64,000 bases of DNA from Herbiconiux aconitum (GTDB lineage: Bacteria; Actinomycetota; Actinomycetes; Actinomycetales; Microbacteriaceae): positions 1,798,001 to 1,862,000 of the forward strand of contig NZ_JANLCM010000001.1 in assembly GCF_024979235.1 (NCBI RefSeq), written 5' to 3'. Each line of letters opens with the position of its first letter. Position 1 is the stretch's first letter. A model generated the notes under the pieces. It searched no databases. It was not told the DNA's origin and was given only the letters and a program-made list of their open reading frames with translations. A program made the position numbers and the translations under genes. Positions 1 to 9,647 of this stretch are shown here, one piece after another.

Positions 1-1
1 G

Positions 2-1084
2 ATCGACAAGCTGGTCGCCGCGGGCGTGCGCAACATCAAGGTGCGCTCCGTGCTGACCTGCGAGTCGGCCGTCGGTGTCTGCGCGACCTGCTACGGCCGG
101 TCGCTGGCCACCGGAAACCTCGTCGACATCGGAGAGGCCGTCGGCATCATCGCGGCCCAGTCGATCGGCGAGCCCGGAACCCAGCTCACGATGCGTACCT
201 TCCACACCGGTGGATCGGCTTCGGCCGACGACATCACGCAGGGTCTTCCCCGTGTGCAGGAGCTCTTCGAGGCACGCACCCCCAAGGGTGCGTCGCCCAT
301 CGTCGAGGCCGCCGGTCGCGTCACCATCGAAGACACCGACCGCAGCCGCAAGGTGATCCTCACGCCCGACAACGGCGACGAGCCGATCGCGTACCCGGTG
401 CTGAAGCGTGCCACCCTCCTCATCGAGGACGGGCAGCACGTGGAGCTCGGTGAGCAGCTCATCATCGGCGCCGTCGACCCGAAGGAAGTCCTTCGAGTCA
501 AGGGCGTGCGCGAGGTGCAGAAGCACCTCGTGGGCGGTGTCCAGGGCGTCTACCGTTCGCAGGGTGTGCCGATCCACGACAAGCACATCGAGGTCATCGT
601 CCGACAGATGCTCCGCAAGGTCACCGTCGTCGAGCACGGCGACACCGACCTGCTCCCCGGTGAGCTCGTCGACCGGTCGCGGTACACCGAGGTGAACCGC
701 GCCACGCTCGCCGAGGGCAAGAAGCCCGCATCGGCTCGTCAGGAGGTCATGGGTATCACCAAGGCGTCCCTCGCGACCGAGTCGTGGCTGTCGGCCGCGT
801 CATTCCAGGAGACCACGCGTGTTCTCACGCAGGCCGCCATGGAGGGCAAGTCCGACCCGCTGGTGGGCCTGAAGGAGAACGTGATCATCGGAAAGCTGAT
901 CCCGGCCGGAACCGGTCTCCAGAAGTACCGCAACGTCACCGTCGAGGCGACCGAAGAGGCCAAGGCCGAGCGCTACCCGAACCGCATCTTCACGGATGAC
1001 TCGGTGTTCTCGGAGGCGGACCTGTCGTTCGTCGACTTCGATTCGTTCTCGAGCGACGACTACACACCGGGTACCTACAACTAG
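2..1084 (+). CDS. rpoC: RNA polymerase beta' subunit, C-terminal part (5' end outside window)
   Basis: This is the C-terminal 360 or so residues of the catalytic beta' subunit. The reading frame is open from base 2, so the gene begins upstream of the window. Visible landmarks are a Cys-rich zinc site ([11 protein letters not shown]), followed at once by the bridge-helix/trigger-loop region containing [19 protein letters not shown] and TMRTFHTGG, which takes part in nucleotide addition. The C-terminal region ends with an acidic, aromatic tail ([20 protein letters not shown]) typical of actinobacterial RpoC. A strong hairpin follows the stop codon, so the rpoBC operon appears to end here. Nothing is unusual apart from truncation by the window edge. 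Confidence 0.98.
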   Translation: MDKLVAAGVRNIKVRSVLTCESAVGVCATCYGRSLATGNLVDIGEAVGIIAAQSIGEPGTQLTMRTFHTGGSASADDITQGLPRVQELFEARTPKGASPIVEAAGRVTIEDTDRSRKVILTPDNGDEPIAYPVLKRATLLIEDGQHVELGEQLIIGAVDPKEVLRVKGVREVQKHLVGGVQGVYRSQGVPIHDKHIEVIVRQMLRKVTVVEHGDTDLLPGELVDRSRYTEVNRATLAEGKKPASARQEVMGITKASLATESWLSAASFQETTRVLTQAAMEGKSDPLVGLKENVIIGKLIPAGTGLQKYRNVTVEATEEAKAERYPNRIFTDDSVFSEADLSFVDFDSFSSDDYTPGTYN

Positions 1085-1102
1085 TAGGCGACCGCGAACC
1101 AG

Positions 1103-1143
1103 GAGGGCCCTCGCCGTTGGCGGGGGCCCTCACTCGTGTTTGA
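1103..1143 (+). terminator. Intrinsic terminator after rpoC
   Basis: A GC-rich hairpin of about 13 base pairs (arms starting GAGGGCCC and ending GGGCCCTC, 3-nt loop, one G-U pair) lies 18 bases after the rpoC stop and runs into a weakly T-rich stretch. It probably ends the rpoBC transcript. Confidence 0.75.
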
Positions 1144-1173
1144 GGTTCGCAGACCCGCCGTGTGATAAATGAG

Positions 1174-1179
1174 TATACT
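1174..1179 (+). promoter_or_regulatory. -10 box TATACT of a leaderless transcript
   Basis: TATACT ends 8 bases before the GTG at 1187, so transcription would begin at or one base before the start codon. No clear -35 box is seen. Confidence 0.55.
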
Positions 1180-1186
1180 TCGCTAA

Positions 1187-1936
1187 GTGACTATTGAGTT
1201 CGATGTCGCGGCGCTCCAAGCGCCCGTCAGTCGTGGCGACATTCGTCGATTCAGGGCTTCGAGCCGCGGCGGGGTTTCCAGTCGGAGCAGCACCGCCGGG
1301 ACTTTCACTCCCTTTCTCGTCTTCTGCTGCTTCATCCTTCTCGCGTTACCGATGGTTTCGTGGCTCGTCGATTGGTCAGGGGTTCGAGCGATCGGCCCGT
1401 TCGGAACGGTCGAGCTCTTCATTCTCACCGCAAGCGCAGCGGCAGCAATCATCGGTCTGACGGCGATCTGCGTCATTCCCCGCGGGCGGTGGCGTGCATG
1501 GAAGCGGCGGTTGCGCCTCTCGCGTCTGGCTGAGGCGAACCACTTCGCGTACACGATGGAAGCATCGATGCCCTCCAGCGGCTACCCGAGCATTCTCTTC
1601 GGCGTGCATCAAGTGAACGTTCTTATCGACAGGTTTCGCGTGCTCCGTGGGGATCGACTCGAGATCGGAAACCACCGCGGCGTAGATCGCGGAGTGACCG
1701 GCAATGCGTCTTACTCGAAGACGCGCGGGTACGTTTGCGTGAAGCTCGAACGGGCCGAACTTGACGGGGTCCTCCAGCAGGGGCGTGGACTCCGCTTCGA
1801 AGGCGCGCCCCTCGTCTTCGACGTCGAGGTCGTCGACGACCTCTTGTTCCTCCGTTCCTCGAAGGCATTCGCCTTCGAGGATTCCGCCACCTGGACCGAC
1901 CTGCAGCGGGTCGTCCGCGCTATCGGGGGTGGCTGA
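1187..1936 (+). CDS. Hypothetical membrane protein with two N-terminal TM segments
   Basis: I do not recognise this 249-residue protein. Residues about 42-62 and 74-98 form two hydrophobic membrane segments separated by a short Asp/Arg loop; the rest (about 100-249) looks like a soluble alpha/beta domain, probably cytoplasmic, with alternating hydrophobic strands such as GYVCVKLERAELD. The GTG start was chosen because no Shine-Dalgarno sequence is present and a TATACT box sits at leaderless distance. Codon use is less GC-biased than in rpoC (ATT, CGA and AAC/AAT mixed), which fits low expression or lineage-specific origin. It lies alone between the rpoC terminator and another leaderless gene. 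No function can be assigned. Confidence 0.75.
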   Translation: MTIEFDVAALQAPVSRGDIRRFRASSRGGVSSRSSTAGTFTPFLVFCCFILLALPMVSWLVDWSGVRAIGPFGTVELFILTASAAAAIIGLTAICVIPRGRWRAWKRRLRLSRLAEANHFAYTMEASMPSSGYPSILFGVHQVNVLIDRFRVLRGDRLEIGNHRGVDRGVTGNASYSKTRGYVCVKLERAELDGVLQQGRGLRFEGAPLVFDVEVVDDLLFLRSSKAFAFEDSATWTDLQRVVRAIGGG

Positions 1937-1994
1937 AACTCCGATCCCGCTCGCTCGCCCGGCGCGCGTCCCCACCCCCAGGCCGGTCCCGTTG

Positions 1995-2000
1995 TAGCGT
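1995..2000 (+). promoter_or_regulatory. -10 box TAGCGT of a leaderless transcript
   Basis: TAGCGT ends 7 bases before the ATG at 2007, placing the predicted transcription start on the A of the start codon. The same hexamer is the -10 of the livJ-type gene at 48585. Confidence 0.55.
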
Positions 2001-2006
2001 GGCGCC

Positions 2007-3062
2007 ATGAGCACCGACGATCGTCAGGAAGACCGCCCGGAATTCCCTGTGCAGGGGGAAGGCGAGGCCGCGCCCGCCACACCTCCGCTGCCTGATCTGC
2101 CCGCGTGGGAGGCCCCCGCTGCCGACGAGACGGGTGCGGATGCGCCGAGCGAGCGCACCGAGGTCACGGAGCGCGTGGAGGTCGTCGACGTGATCGAGAC
2201 CGATAGCGCCGCTCGCGAGCCGCTGGGCGGCCCCTACGTCGTCACGGATCACGCTCCCGTCGCCGAGCAGGCCACGGCCGCCTACGAGCGTCAGCCGGTG
2301 GGTGGCCCCGCGGTGACGTCGTCCGAGCCCACGTCGGCCTTCACCGACCCGCAGCAGACCCGCACGCCCTATCCCGCCGCCGCCTTCGCTCCCGCGCCGC
2401 CCGCGGCCGCAGCGATGGCCGGTGCCGCCTACCCGCCGCCTTACCAGCCCGTGCCGCAGCCGCTCGTATCGACGCCCCCCGCCCCCCGCGGCAACCGCGG
2501 CGGCGGCTCGCTGATCGCGCTCGTCGGAACCGTCGCCTTCGCGGTGGTCTACGCCGCGGTCGCCTTCGTCATCATCTCGGTGAACGTGCAGCCCGACGCG
2601 TACGTCTCGGCGTTCTCGTCGTTCCTTCTCAGCGCCGCGTTCATCGTGCCGGTCGTCGTCTTCGCGATCTCGCTCATCCTGATCGTTCTGATCGTCAACC
2701 GCGCCGGCTGGTGGGCCTACGTGCTCGGTGGCTTCCTGGTGGCAGTGCTGGTCTACTTCGCCGGCATCGCGGGGGCGCTTATCCACGTGCAGGCCTGGAC
2801 CTGGCAGCCGCAGGAGCAGTTCGACTTCGTACGCTCGCTCACGATGGACCCGCTGACTCTCGCCGGGGCGATCGTCGCGCGCGAAGCCTCGATCTGGACG
2901 GGCGCCTGGATCGCTGCGCGCGGTCGCAAGATGAAGGCCCGCACCGTCGCCGACCGCGAGGAGTACGAGCGCAACCAGGAGGCTGCCACATCGGCGCCCG
3001 CCTACACGGCACCGGCGGAGTCGGGCTACCCGGAGCCGCAGGCACCCGTCACGACCTGGTAA
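2007..3062 (+). CDS. Hypothetical four-TM membrane protein with Pro/Ala-rich N-terminus (possibly DUF6264)
   Basis: A 351-residue protein with a long disordered N-terminal half (1-160, rich in Pro, Ala and Glu, with Tyr-Pro motifs such as YPPPYQPVPQP) followed by four predicted membrane helices at about 167-192, 202-230, 235-261 and 283-306. A basic segment (ARGRKMKARTVADREEYERN) follows the last helix, and a disordered Pro-rich tail ends the protein. The organisation resembles membrane proteins annotated DUF6264 in Microbacteriaceae; that family name is from memory and unproven. The ATG is at leaderless distance from TAGCGT and has no ribosome binding site. It is separated from rpsL by the str promoter. 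Role unknown. Confidence 0.8.
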   Translation: MSTDDRQEDRPEFPVQGEGEAAPATPPLPDLPAWEAPAADETGADAPSERTEVTERVEVVDVIETDSAAREPLGGPYVVTDHAPVAEQATAAYERQPVGGPAVTSSEPTSAFTDPQQTRTPYPAAAFAPAPPAAAAMAGAAYPPPYQPVPQPLVSTPPAPRGNRGGGSLIALVGTVAFAVVYAAVAFVIISVNVQPDAYVSAFSSFLLSAAFIVPVVVFAISLILIVLIVNRAGWWAYVLGGFLVAVLVYFAGIAGALIHVQAWTWQPQEQFDFVRSLTMDPLTLAGAIVAREASIWTGAWIAARGRKMKARTVADREEYERNQEAATSAPAYTAPAESGYPEPQAPVTTW

Positions 3063-3110
3063 GATCCTGAGGTCCGCGTTGCCGGTCGTGGAGCTGCGGC
3101 TCCTCGGCAT

Positions 3111-3139
3111 TTGACCCAGATGGGTCAAGAGGCTAGAAT
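3111..3139 (+). promoter_or_regulatory. Strong sigma-A-type promoter of the str operon (rpsL)
   Basis: TTGACC (3111-3116) and TAGAAT (3134-3139) are separated by exactly 17 bases, giving a predicted start near 3146 and a leader of about 215 nt. The -35 lies inside a perfect inverted repeat (TTGACCCA, 2-base spacer, TGGGTCAA, 3111-3128). Confidence 0.82.
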
Positions 3140-3265
3140 TTTCCGGGTGTGTGCATACTTGCATGCCCAGATTTTCGAGCGAAGCCAGACTGAGAAGTCT
3201 CCACTGCTCTTCCAACCAGCGATACCAGAGCCATTTTGTACCGCCGGTGGATCCAAGCGAACTCG

Positions 3266-3285
3266 ACACGCCCGTAACGGCGTGT
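3266..3285 (+). promoter_or_regulatory. Hairpin in the rpsL leader
   Basis: ACACGCC and GGCGTGT form a 7-bp stem with a 6-nt loop in the middle of the long leader of rpsL. The leader (about 3146-3360) is less GC-rich than its surroundings. The hairpin may take part in leader control, but this is inference. Confidence 0.35.
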
Positions 3286-3360
3286 GCGGATCGTGAACGA
3301 ACGGGTACCGGATGTCCGTGCCCGACCAACACTGTGCAGTACGAATACAAGGAGTAAGTA

Positions 3361-3735
3361 GTGCCAACCATTCAGCAGTTGGTCCGAAAGGGTCGCACCC
3401 CGAAGGTCACCAAGACCAAGGCGCCCGCCCTCAAGGCCAACCCCCAGCAGCGCGGCGTGTGCACCCGTGTGTACACCACCACCCCCAAGAAGCCGAACTC
3501 CGCGCTTCGTAAGGTCGCCCGTGTCAAGCTGTCGAACGGCACCGAGGTCACCGCTTACATCCCCGGTGAGGGCCACAACCTGCAGGAGCACTCGATGGTG
3601 CTCGTCCGCGGCGGTCGTGTGAAAGACCTCCCCGGTGTTCGCTACAAGATCATCCGCGGCGCGCTCGACACGCAGGCCGTGAAGAACCGCAAGCAGGCTC
3701 GCAGCCGTTACGGCGCGAAGATGGAGAAGAAGTAA
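3361..3735 (+). CDS. rpsL: 30S ribosomal protein S12
   Basis: S12 sits at the decoding centre and controls translational accuracy. The 124-residue protein is full length and carries the invariant segments [13 protein letters not shown] and [12 protein letters not shown]. Lys43, Lys88 and Asp89, positions where streptomycin resistance changes arise in other bacteria, have the ordinary sensitive-type residues. The GTG start has AAGGAG six bases upstream. It is the first gene of rpsL-rpsG-fusA-tuf, and its TAA overlaps the rpsG ATG by one base, so the two are probably translationally coupled. Transcription should come from the promoter at 3111. Confidence 0.99.
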   Translation: MPTIQQLVRKGRTPKVTKTKAPALKANPQQRGVCTRVYTTTPKKPNSALRKVARVKLSNGTEVTAYIPGEGHNLQEHSMVLVRGGRVKDLPGVRYKIIRGALDTQAVKNRKQARSRYGAKMEKK

Positions 3736-4205
3736 TGCCTCGCAAGGGTCCCGCCCCGAAGCGTCCCGTTGTCGCCGACCCGGTCTACGGTGCTCCGGTC
3801 GTCAGCCAGCTGGTCAACAAGATCCTCCTCGACGGCAAGAAGGCCACTGCTGAGCGCATCGTCTACGAAGCTCTCGAAGGTGTCGCCTCGAAGAACGGCC
3901 AGGATGCCGTCGTCACGCTGAAGAAGGCACTCGACAACGTGCGCCCGACTCTCGAGGTGCGCAGCCGCCGCGTCGGTGGTTCGACCTACCAGGTGCCGAT
4001 CGAGGTCAAGCCTCACCGCGCCAACACCCTCGCACTGCGCTGGCTCACCTCCTACGCGAAGGCCCGCCGCGAGAAGACGATGACCGAGCGTCTCACCAAC
4101 GAGATCCTCGACGCGTCGAACGGTCTGGGCGCCGCTGTCAAGCGTCGCGAAGACACCCACAAGATGGCCGAGTCGAACAAGGCATTCGCCCACTACCGCT
4201 GGTAG
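3735..4205 (+). CDS. rpsG: 30S ribosomal protein S7
   Basis: S7 is a primary 16S rRNA binder that organises the 30S head near the E site. The 156 residues match the usual length. Typical S7 segments are visible, such as [11 protein letters not shown] at the N-terminus, [26 protein letters not shown], and the C-terminal [15 protein letters not shown]. The ATG overlaps the rpsL stop (TAATG). Forty-two bases with a strong Shine-Dalgarno sequence separate it from fusA. In other bacteria S7 is the autoregulator of the str operon; whether that applies here cannot be read from the sequence. Confidence 0.99.
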   Translation: MPRKGPAPKRPVVADPVYGAPVVSQLVNKILLDGKKATAERIVYEALEGVASKNGQDAVVTLKKALDNVRPTLEVRSRRVGGSTYQVPIEVKPHRANTLALRWLTSYAKARREKTMTERLTNEILDASNGLGAAVKRREDTHKMAESNKAFAHYRW

Positions 4206-4247
4206 TCGCTCGCCCTCTTTTTCACCCTTACTTTTCGGAGGATATCC

Positions 4248-6362
4248 GTGGCACAGGACGTGCTCACCGACCTGAACAAGGTCCGCAACATCGGCATCAT
4301 GGCTCACATCGATGCCGGCAAGACCACCACCACCGAGCGCATCCTGTTCTACACGGGCATCACCCACAAGATCGGTGAGGTGCACGACGGCGCCGCGACG
4401 ATGGACTGGATGGCGCAGGAGCAGGAGCGTGGCATCACGATCACCTCTGCTGCGACGACCTGTTTCTGGAACAAGAACCAGATCAACATCATCGACACCC
4501 CGGGTCACGTCGACTTCACCGTCGAGGTGGAGCGTTCGCTCCGCGTGCTCGACGGCGCAGTGGCCGTGTTCGACGGCAAGGAGGGCGTTGAGCCCCAGTC
4601 CGAGACCGTGTGGCGTCAGGCCGACAAGTACAACGTGCCGCGCATCTGCTTCGTCAACAAGATGGACAAGCTCGGCGCCGACTTCTACTTCACGGTCGAC
4701 ACGATCATCAACCGCCTGGGCGCCAAGCCCCTCGTGATCCAGCTCCCCATCGGTGCTGAGTCGAGCTTCGAGGGTGTCGTCGACCTGGTCGAGATGCGCG
4801 CGCTCACCTGGCGCGGCGACTCCAAGGGTGACGTCGCGCTCGGTGCGAAGTACGAGATCGAAGAGATCCCGGCCGACCTCAAGGAGAAGGCCGACGAGTA
4901 CCGTCAGGTGCTCCTCGAGACCGTCGCCGAGACCGATGACGCGCTGCTCGAGAAGTTCTTCGGCGGTGAGGAGCTGTCGGTCGCCGAGATCAAGGGCGCC
5001 ATCCGCAAGCTCACCGTCAACAGCGAGATCTACCCCGTGCTGTGCGGTTCTGCGTTCAAAAACCGTGGTGTGCAGCCGATGCTGGATGCTGTGGTCGACT
5101 ACCTGCCGAGCCCGCTCGACGTGCCTGCGACCGAGGGTCACGACATCCGTGACGAAGAGGTCGTCGTGGAGCGTCACCCCGACCCGAAGGACCCGTTCGC
5201 GGCCCTCGCGTTCAAGGTCGCGGTTCACCCCTTCTTCGGTCGACTGACCTACATCCGCGTGTACTCGGGTCACCTCGACTCCGGCGGCCAGGTCATGAAC
5301 TCGACCAAGGGCAAGAAGGAGCGCATCGGCAAGATCTTCCAGATGCACTCAAACAAGGAGAACCCGGTCGACTCGGTCACCGCCGGCCACATCTACGCGG
5401 TCATCGGCCTGAAGGACACCACCACCGGTGACACCCTGTCCGACCCGTCGAACCAGGTCGTCCTCGAGTCGATGACGTTCCCGGAGCCGGTCATCGAGGT
5501 CGCGATCGAGCCGAAGACGAAGGCTGACCAGGAGAAGCTGGGTGTCGCCATCCAGAAGCTCGCTGAAGAAGACCCGACCTTCCGCACCGAGCAGAACCAG
5601 GAGACCGGTCAGACGGTCATCAAGGGAATGGGCGAGCTCCACCTCGACATCCTGGTCGACCGCATGAAGCGCGAGTTCAACGTCGAGGCGAACGTCGGCA
5701 AGCCCCAGGTGGCTTACCGCGAGACGATCCGCAAGACCGTCGAGCGCCACGACTTCACGCACAAGAAGCAGACCGGTGGTTCGGGCCAGTTCGCGAAGAT
5801 CCAGATCGCGATCGAGCCTCTCGAGGTCACGGCCGACAAGACGTACGAGTTCGTGAACAAGGTCACCGGTGGCCGCGTTCCGCGCGAGTACATCCCCTCG
5901 GTCGACGCCGGAATCCAGGATGCGCTGCAGGTCGGCGTGCTCGCCGGATACCCCATGGTCGGGGTCAAGGCGAGCCTGCTCGATGGCGCCTCGCACGATG
6001 TCGACTCCTCGGAGATGGCGTTCAAGATCGCCGGCTCGATGGCGTTCAAGGAAGCGGCCCGCAAGGCCAACCCCGTTCTGCTCGAGCCGCTGATGGCCGT
6101 CGAGGTGCGCACGCCCGAGGAGTACATGGGCGACGTCATCGGCGACCTGAACTCCCGCCGTGGTCAGATCCAGTCGATGGAAGACGCCCAGGGCGTCAAG
6201 GTCGTCCGGGCACACGTCCCGCTGTCGGAGATGTTCGGCTACATCGGTGACCTGAGGTCGAAGACCTCGGGCCGCGCGGTGTACTCGATGGCCTTCGAAA
6301 GCTACGCCGAGGTCCCGAAGGCTGTGGCCGACGAGATCATCCAGAAGAACAAGGGCGAGTAG
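4248..6362 (+). CDS. fusA: Translation elongation factor G
   Basis: EF-G is the GTPase that drives ribosomal translocation and, with RRF, recycling. The 704-residue protein has G1 AHIDAGKTT (residues 19-27), the switch II motif DTPGHVD, and the base-specificity motif NKMDK. Domains II to V follow in the normal order, including the domain IV segment [12 protein letters not shown], with an intact C-terminus. The GTG start is preceded by GGAGGA six bases upstream. It is downstream of rpsG in the str operon; tuf follows after 114 bases that seem to hold a second promoter. Codon use is strongly biased toward preferred codons, as expected for a highly expressed gene. Confidence 0.99.
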   Translation: MAQDVLTDLNKVRNIGIMAHIDAGKTTTTERILFYTGITHKIGEVHDGAATMDWMAQEQERGITITSAATTCFWNKNQINIIDTPGHVDFTVEVERSLRVLDGAVAVFDGKEGVEPQSETVWRQADKYNVPRICFVNKMDKLGADFYFTVDTIINRLGAKPLVIQLPIGAESSFEGVVDLVEMRALTWRGDSKGDVALGAKYEIEEIPADLKEKADEYRQVLLETVAETDDALLEKFFGGEELSVAEIKGAIRKLTVNSEIYPVLCGSAFKNRGVQPMLDAVVDYLPSPLDVPATEGHDIRDEEVVVERHPDPKDPFAALAFKVAVHPFFGRLTYIRVYSGHLDSGGQVMNSTKGKKERIGKIFQMHSNKENPVDSVTAGHIYAVIGLKDTTTGDTLSDPSNQVVLESMTFPEPVIEVAIEPKTKADQEKLGVAIQKLAEEDPTFRTEQNQETGQTVIKGMGELHLDILVDRMKREFNVEANVGKPQVAYRETIRKTVERHDFTHKKQTGGSGQFAKIQIAIEPLEVTADKTYEFVNKVTGGRVPREYIPSVDAGIQDALQVGVLAGYPMVGVKASLLDGASHDVDSSEMAFKIAGSMAFKEAARKANPVLLEPLMAVEVRTPEEYMGDVIGDLNSRRGQIQSMEDAQGVKVVRAHVPLSEMFGYIGDLRSKTSGRAVYSMAFESYAEVPKAVADEIIQKNKGE

Positions 6363-6370
6363 CACCCGAG

Positions 6371-6400
6371 TTCTGCGGGCCTCGTAGGTTCGCGTAAAAT
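6371..6400 (+). promoter_or_regulatory. Probable internal promoter for tuf
   Basis: TTCTGC (6371-6376) and TAAAAT (6395-6400) are separated by 18 bases in the fusA-tuf gap. The -10 is good and the -35 weak. It would give a leader of about 70 nt and allow tuf to be made in excess over fusA. Confidence 0.55.
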
Positions 6401-6476
6401 ATCAACAAACCCCCGCCTGATTCCGGATGCAATCCAGCACCCGTGACTCCGGCATGAGAGTCCTGAGGAGGACCTA

Positions 6477-7670
6477 GTGGCTAAGGCCAAGTTCGAGCGG
6501 ACCAAGCCGCACGTCAACATCGGAACGATCGGTCACGTTGACCACGGTAAGACCACTCTTACCGCTGCCATCTCGAAGGTCCTGGCGGACAAGTTCCCGT
6601 CGGCGACCAACGTTCAGCGCGACTTCGCGTCGATCGACTCCGCTCCTGAGGAGCGCCAGCGCGGCATCACCATCAACATCTCGCACGTCGAGTACGAGAC
6701 GCCCAAGCGTCACTACGCTCACGTCGACGCCCCTGGTCACGCCGACTACATCAAGAACATGATCACCGGTGCTGCTCAGATGGACGGCGCGATCCTCGTG
6801 GTCGCCGCCACCGACGGCCCGATGGCTCAGACCCGTGAGCACGTTCTGCTCGCGAAGCAGGTCGGCGTGCCCTACCTGCTCGTGGCGCTGAACAAGGCCG
6901 ACATGGTCGACGACGAGGAGATCCTGGAGCTCGTCGAGCTCGAGGTTCGCGAGCTGCTCGCGAGCCAGAACTTCGATGGCGACAACGCCCCCGTCGTTCG
7001 CGTCTCCGGTCTCAAGGCTCTCGAGGGTGACGAGAAGTGGACCCAGTCCATCCTCGACCTGATGGACGCCGTCGACGAGTCGATCCCCGACCCGATCCGC
7101 GACAAGGACAAGCCGTTCCTCATGCCGATCGAGGACGTCTTCACGATCACCGGTCGTGGAACCGTCGTCACGGGCCGCGCCGAGCGTGGAACCCTCGCCA
7201 TCAACTCCGAGGTCGAGATCGTCGGCATCCGCCCGACGCAGAAGACCACGGTCACCGGTATCGAGATGTTCCACAAGCAGCTCGACGAGGCATGGGCCGG
7301 CGAGAACTGTGGTCTGCTCCTCCGCGGCACCAAGCGCGAGGACGTGGAGCGCGGTCAGGTCGTCGTCAAGCCGGGTTCGGTCACGCCGCACACCGACTTC
7401 GAGGGCACCGCCTACATCCTGTCGAAGGATGAGGGTGGCCGTCACAACCCGTTCTACACGAACTACCGTCCGCAGTTCTACTTCCGCACCACGGACGTCA
7501 CCGGCGTCATCACGCTGCCCGAGGGCACCGAGATGGTCATGCCCGGCGACACCACCGACATCTCGGTCGCGCTGATCCAGCCGATCGCGATGGAAGAGGG
7601 ACTCGGCTTCGCGATCCGTGAGGGTGGCCGCACCGTCGGTGCCGGTACCGTCACCAAGATCAACAAGTAA
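6477..7670 (+). CDS. tuf: Translation elongation factor Tu
   Basis: EF-Tu delivers aminoacyl-tRNA to the ribosomal A site. The 397-residue sequence shows G1 GHVDHGKTT (19-27), the switch I region [26 protein letters not shown], and NKADMVDD. Domains II and III are complete to the C-terminal [12 protein letters not shown]. The GTG start has AGGAGG five bases upstream. It ends the str operon and is followed by a clear terminator. This is the only tuf copy in the window. Codon use is among the most biased in the region. Confidence 0.99.
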   Translation: MAKAKFERTKPHVNIGTIGHVDHGKTTLTAAISKVLADKFPSATNVQRDFASIDSAPEERQRGITINISHVEYETPKRHYAHVDAPGHADYIKNMITGAAQMDGAILVVAATDGPMAQTREHVLLAKQVGVPYLLVALNKADMVDDEEILELVELEVRELLASQNFDGDNAPVVRVSGLKALEGDEKWTQSILDLMDAVDESIPDPIRDKDKPFLMPIEDVFTITGRGTVVTGRAERGTLAINSEVEIVGIRPTQKTTVTGIEMFHKQLDEAWAGENCGLLLRGTKREDVERGQVVVKPGSVTPHTDFEGTAYILSKDEGGRHNPFYTNYRPQFYFRTTDVTGVITLPEGTEMVMPGDTTDISVALIQPIAMEEGLGFAIREGGRTVGAGTVTKINK

Positions 7671-7691
7671 CACTCCGCACCACACGCATCA

Positions 7692-7719
7692 GGGTCGCGC
7701 CTTCGGGCGCGGCCCTTTT
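7692..7719 (+). terminator. Intrinsic terminator after tuf
   Basis: A 10-bp stem (GGGTCGCGCC with GGCGCGGCCC, one G-U pair) is closed by a TTCG tetraloop and followed by TTTT. It is the most canonical terminator in the window and closes the str operon. Confidence 0.9.
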
Positions 7720-7766
7720 GCTTTGCCGGGACTCCTCAAACCGTAGCAAAAACGAGGAAACCTCGA

Positions 7767-7772
7767 TACAAT
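7767..7772 (+). promoter_or_regulatory. -10 box TACAAT before the HSP90-like gene
   Basis: TACAAT predicts a start near 7779 and a leader of only about 18 nt before the GTG at 7797. No convincing -35 is visible and no Shine-Dalgarno sequence follows. Confidence 0.45.
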
Positions 7773-7796
7773 TGCCGCCGTGAATGGATTCTCCGC

Positions 7797-9647
7797 GTGA
7801 TGGCAGGTCGGCCCTTCCATGTCGATCTGGGAGGCATGATCGACCTTCTGAGTCGGCACATCTACTCAAGCCCTCACGTCTTCTTGCGGGAGCTGCTGCA
7901 GAACGCTCGCGATGCGATGGTGGCTCGGGGCGAATGGGACTCCCGCGAAGGCCTGCAGCCGAGCGTGTCCGGGAGGGGTGTGCTCGTGCTCCCGTGCCGC
8001 CCGGGCCAGTCCGAGTTCGCAGTCATCGACGACGGTATCGGTCTGACCATCGACGAAGTCGAAGAGCTCCTGGCGACGGTTGGGAGCAGCTCCAAGCGCG
8101 ACATGTTCGAGTTGCCCCATCGGGACTATCTCGGTCAATTCGGAATCGGGCTGCTGAGTTGTTTCATGGTCTCAGACCGCATCTCGGTGACGACGCGTTC
8201 TGCCAAAGGCGGGTCGGCCGTGCAATGGGTGGGCAGCACCGACGGCACGTTTACGGTCCGCCGCCTGTCCACCGCAGAATCTGCTCGGCGGCGCATCGGA
8301 ACCGAAGTGCGCCTGATCCCCTCTGCCGATCCGTCGATGTCGCTCGATTCGGAGACCGTAACGGCACTCGTTCGACGCTACGCACGGTTCCTCGACGTGC
8401 CGATCCTGGTCGAAGATGCGCAAGGTCGGCACGTGGAGGTCAATCAGCACCCGGTGTTCATTGATGAGATCACGGCCGGGAATCGAGAAGCCATCGAGGC
8501 CTTCGGACGTGGATTCATCGGTGCGACCCCCTTCGACATGGTGAGTCTGCGTGCACCGTCGACGTCGACGCGCGGAGTCGCCTTCATTCTCCCGTTCGCC
8601 CAGCCGCCAGGTTCGCGGCGGTCGGGAGCCGTTCATCTCGGTGGAATGCTGGTGTCGGAGCGCTCGGAGGAATTGACTCCGAATTGGCTGGTCTTCGCCA
8701 GGGTGTGCGTGGATTCCGACGGACTCACACCGACCGCGTCTCGAGAGCAATTGGTCGAGAACGACGCTCTTCTCGAGACGAGGAACGCCATCGGGGCAGC
8801 TGTCAGGGAGTGGATTCTCGAACTCGCCGCCGAAAGGCCCAGGAGGTTCGCCGAGTTCGTGTCCATCCACGAGATGTCGCTCAAGGGAGTCGCGCTGCAC
8901 GACGACGAGTTCGCCCGGTGCCTCCTGCCGCACCTTGCGTTCGAGACATCGTCCGGCCGCATGGAACTCGGCGACCTGCTCGGAGGCGTGATCCGATACG
9001 CGCATACCGTCGACGAATTCCGTCAGGTCGCCCCACTGATGCCCTTGGGCCGGCCGATCCTGAACGCAGGCCACGCGTACGACGTCGAGATTCTCGAGCG
9101 GGCTCCGGCGTTGTTCGCCGGGACCACTCTCGAGACGGTCACAGCGAAGAGCGAGAGCGAACGGTTCGGAACGCCGCCAGCCTCCGACCGTCAGCGCGTT
9201 CTCCGACTGGTCGAGCGCGCCGGGGCCGTCCTCTCCGACTCCCAGGTCGCCGTGATCGTAAGGCTGTTCGAACCGTCCGAGGTGGCTGCGCTGTCGGTTC
9301 ACGACGCCGGAGCAGTTCGACGGGCCGAACTCGAGGGCGCGCGATCGGTGTCCGACGATCTCTGGAAAGACGTTCTCGATCGAGTCGACGCGATCGCCCT
9401 GGACATTGCCGGACCACCACTGCGATCCGGATTGCAGCTCTGCCTCAACTGGAACAATCAGATCGTGCGGTCGCTCGCCGAGATGAGCGACCGGGCGGCG
9501 TTCGAGGAGGCCGTGCGTCTTCTCAATCTGCAAGCCGTCTTGGCGAGTCATCGGCCGCTGAGGCCTGTCGATCGAGCGATGGTTGCGAGGTCTTTCACCG
9601 CGATTCTCCAGCGGACCATTGCGCCTGGCACAGGGAGGCCCCGGTGA
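7797..9647 (+). CDS. HSP90-family chaperone (divergent HtpG-like protein)
   Basis: A 616-residue ATP-dependent chaperone relative. The GHKL ATPase domain (about 1-210) has the N-box ELLQNARDA with Asn36, DDGIGL (78-83), the lid-side glycines GQFGIGLLSCF and a G3-like GTEV. The middle domain contains LTPTASREQL with Arg316, equivalent to the catalytic Arg of the LNVSRE motif in HtpG. The C-terminal 100 residues resemble the HSP90 dimerisation domain. All three domains and the ATPase residues are therefore present, yet the sequence is far from canonical HtpG. Codon use is less biased than in tuf. Its stop overlaps the next gene start by four bases, which ties it to the helical-repeat protein. 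A GTG at 7797 or the following ATG at 7800 could start translation. Client unknown. Confidence 0.85.
   Translation: MMAGRPFHVDLGGMIDLLSRHIYSSPHVFLRELLQNARDAMVARGEWDSREGLQPSVSGRGVLVLPCRPGQSEFAVIDDGIGLTIDEVEELLATVGSSSKRDMFELPHRDYLGQFGIGLLSCFMVSDRISVTTRSAKGGSAVQWVGSTDGTFTVRRLSTAESARRRIGTEVRLIPSADPSMSLDSETVTALVRRYARFLDVPILVEDAQGRHVEVNQHPVFIDEITAGNREAIEAFGRGFIGATPFDMVSLRAPSTSTRGVAFILPFAQPPGSRRSGAVHLGGMLVSERSEELTPNWLVFARVCVDSDGLTPTASREQLVENDALLETRNAIGAAVREWILELAAERPRRFAEFVSIHEMSLKGVALHDDEFARCLLPHLAFETSSGRMELGDLLGGVIRYAHTVDEFRQVAPLMPLGRPILNAGHAYDVEILERAPALFAGTTLETVTAKSESERFGTPPASDRQRVLRLVERAGAVLSDSQVAVIVRLFEPSEVAALSVHDAGAVRRAELEGARSVSDDLWKDVLDRVDAIALDIAGPPLRSGLQLCLNWNNQIVRSLAEMSDRAAFEEAVRLLNLQAVLASHRPLRPVDRAMVARSFTAILQRTIAPGTGRPR

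Noticed and set aside
8684..9643. Upstream extension of the helical-repeat protein, open for 320 codons
   Set aside because: It lies entirely inside the HSP90 gene in another frame, is Arg-rich, and the GTG at 9644 with AGGGAGG is a better start.
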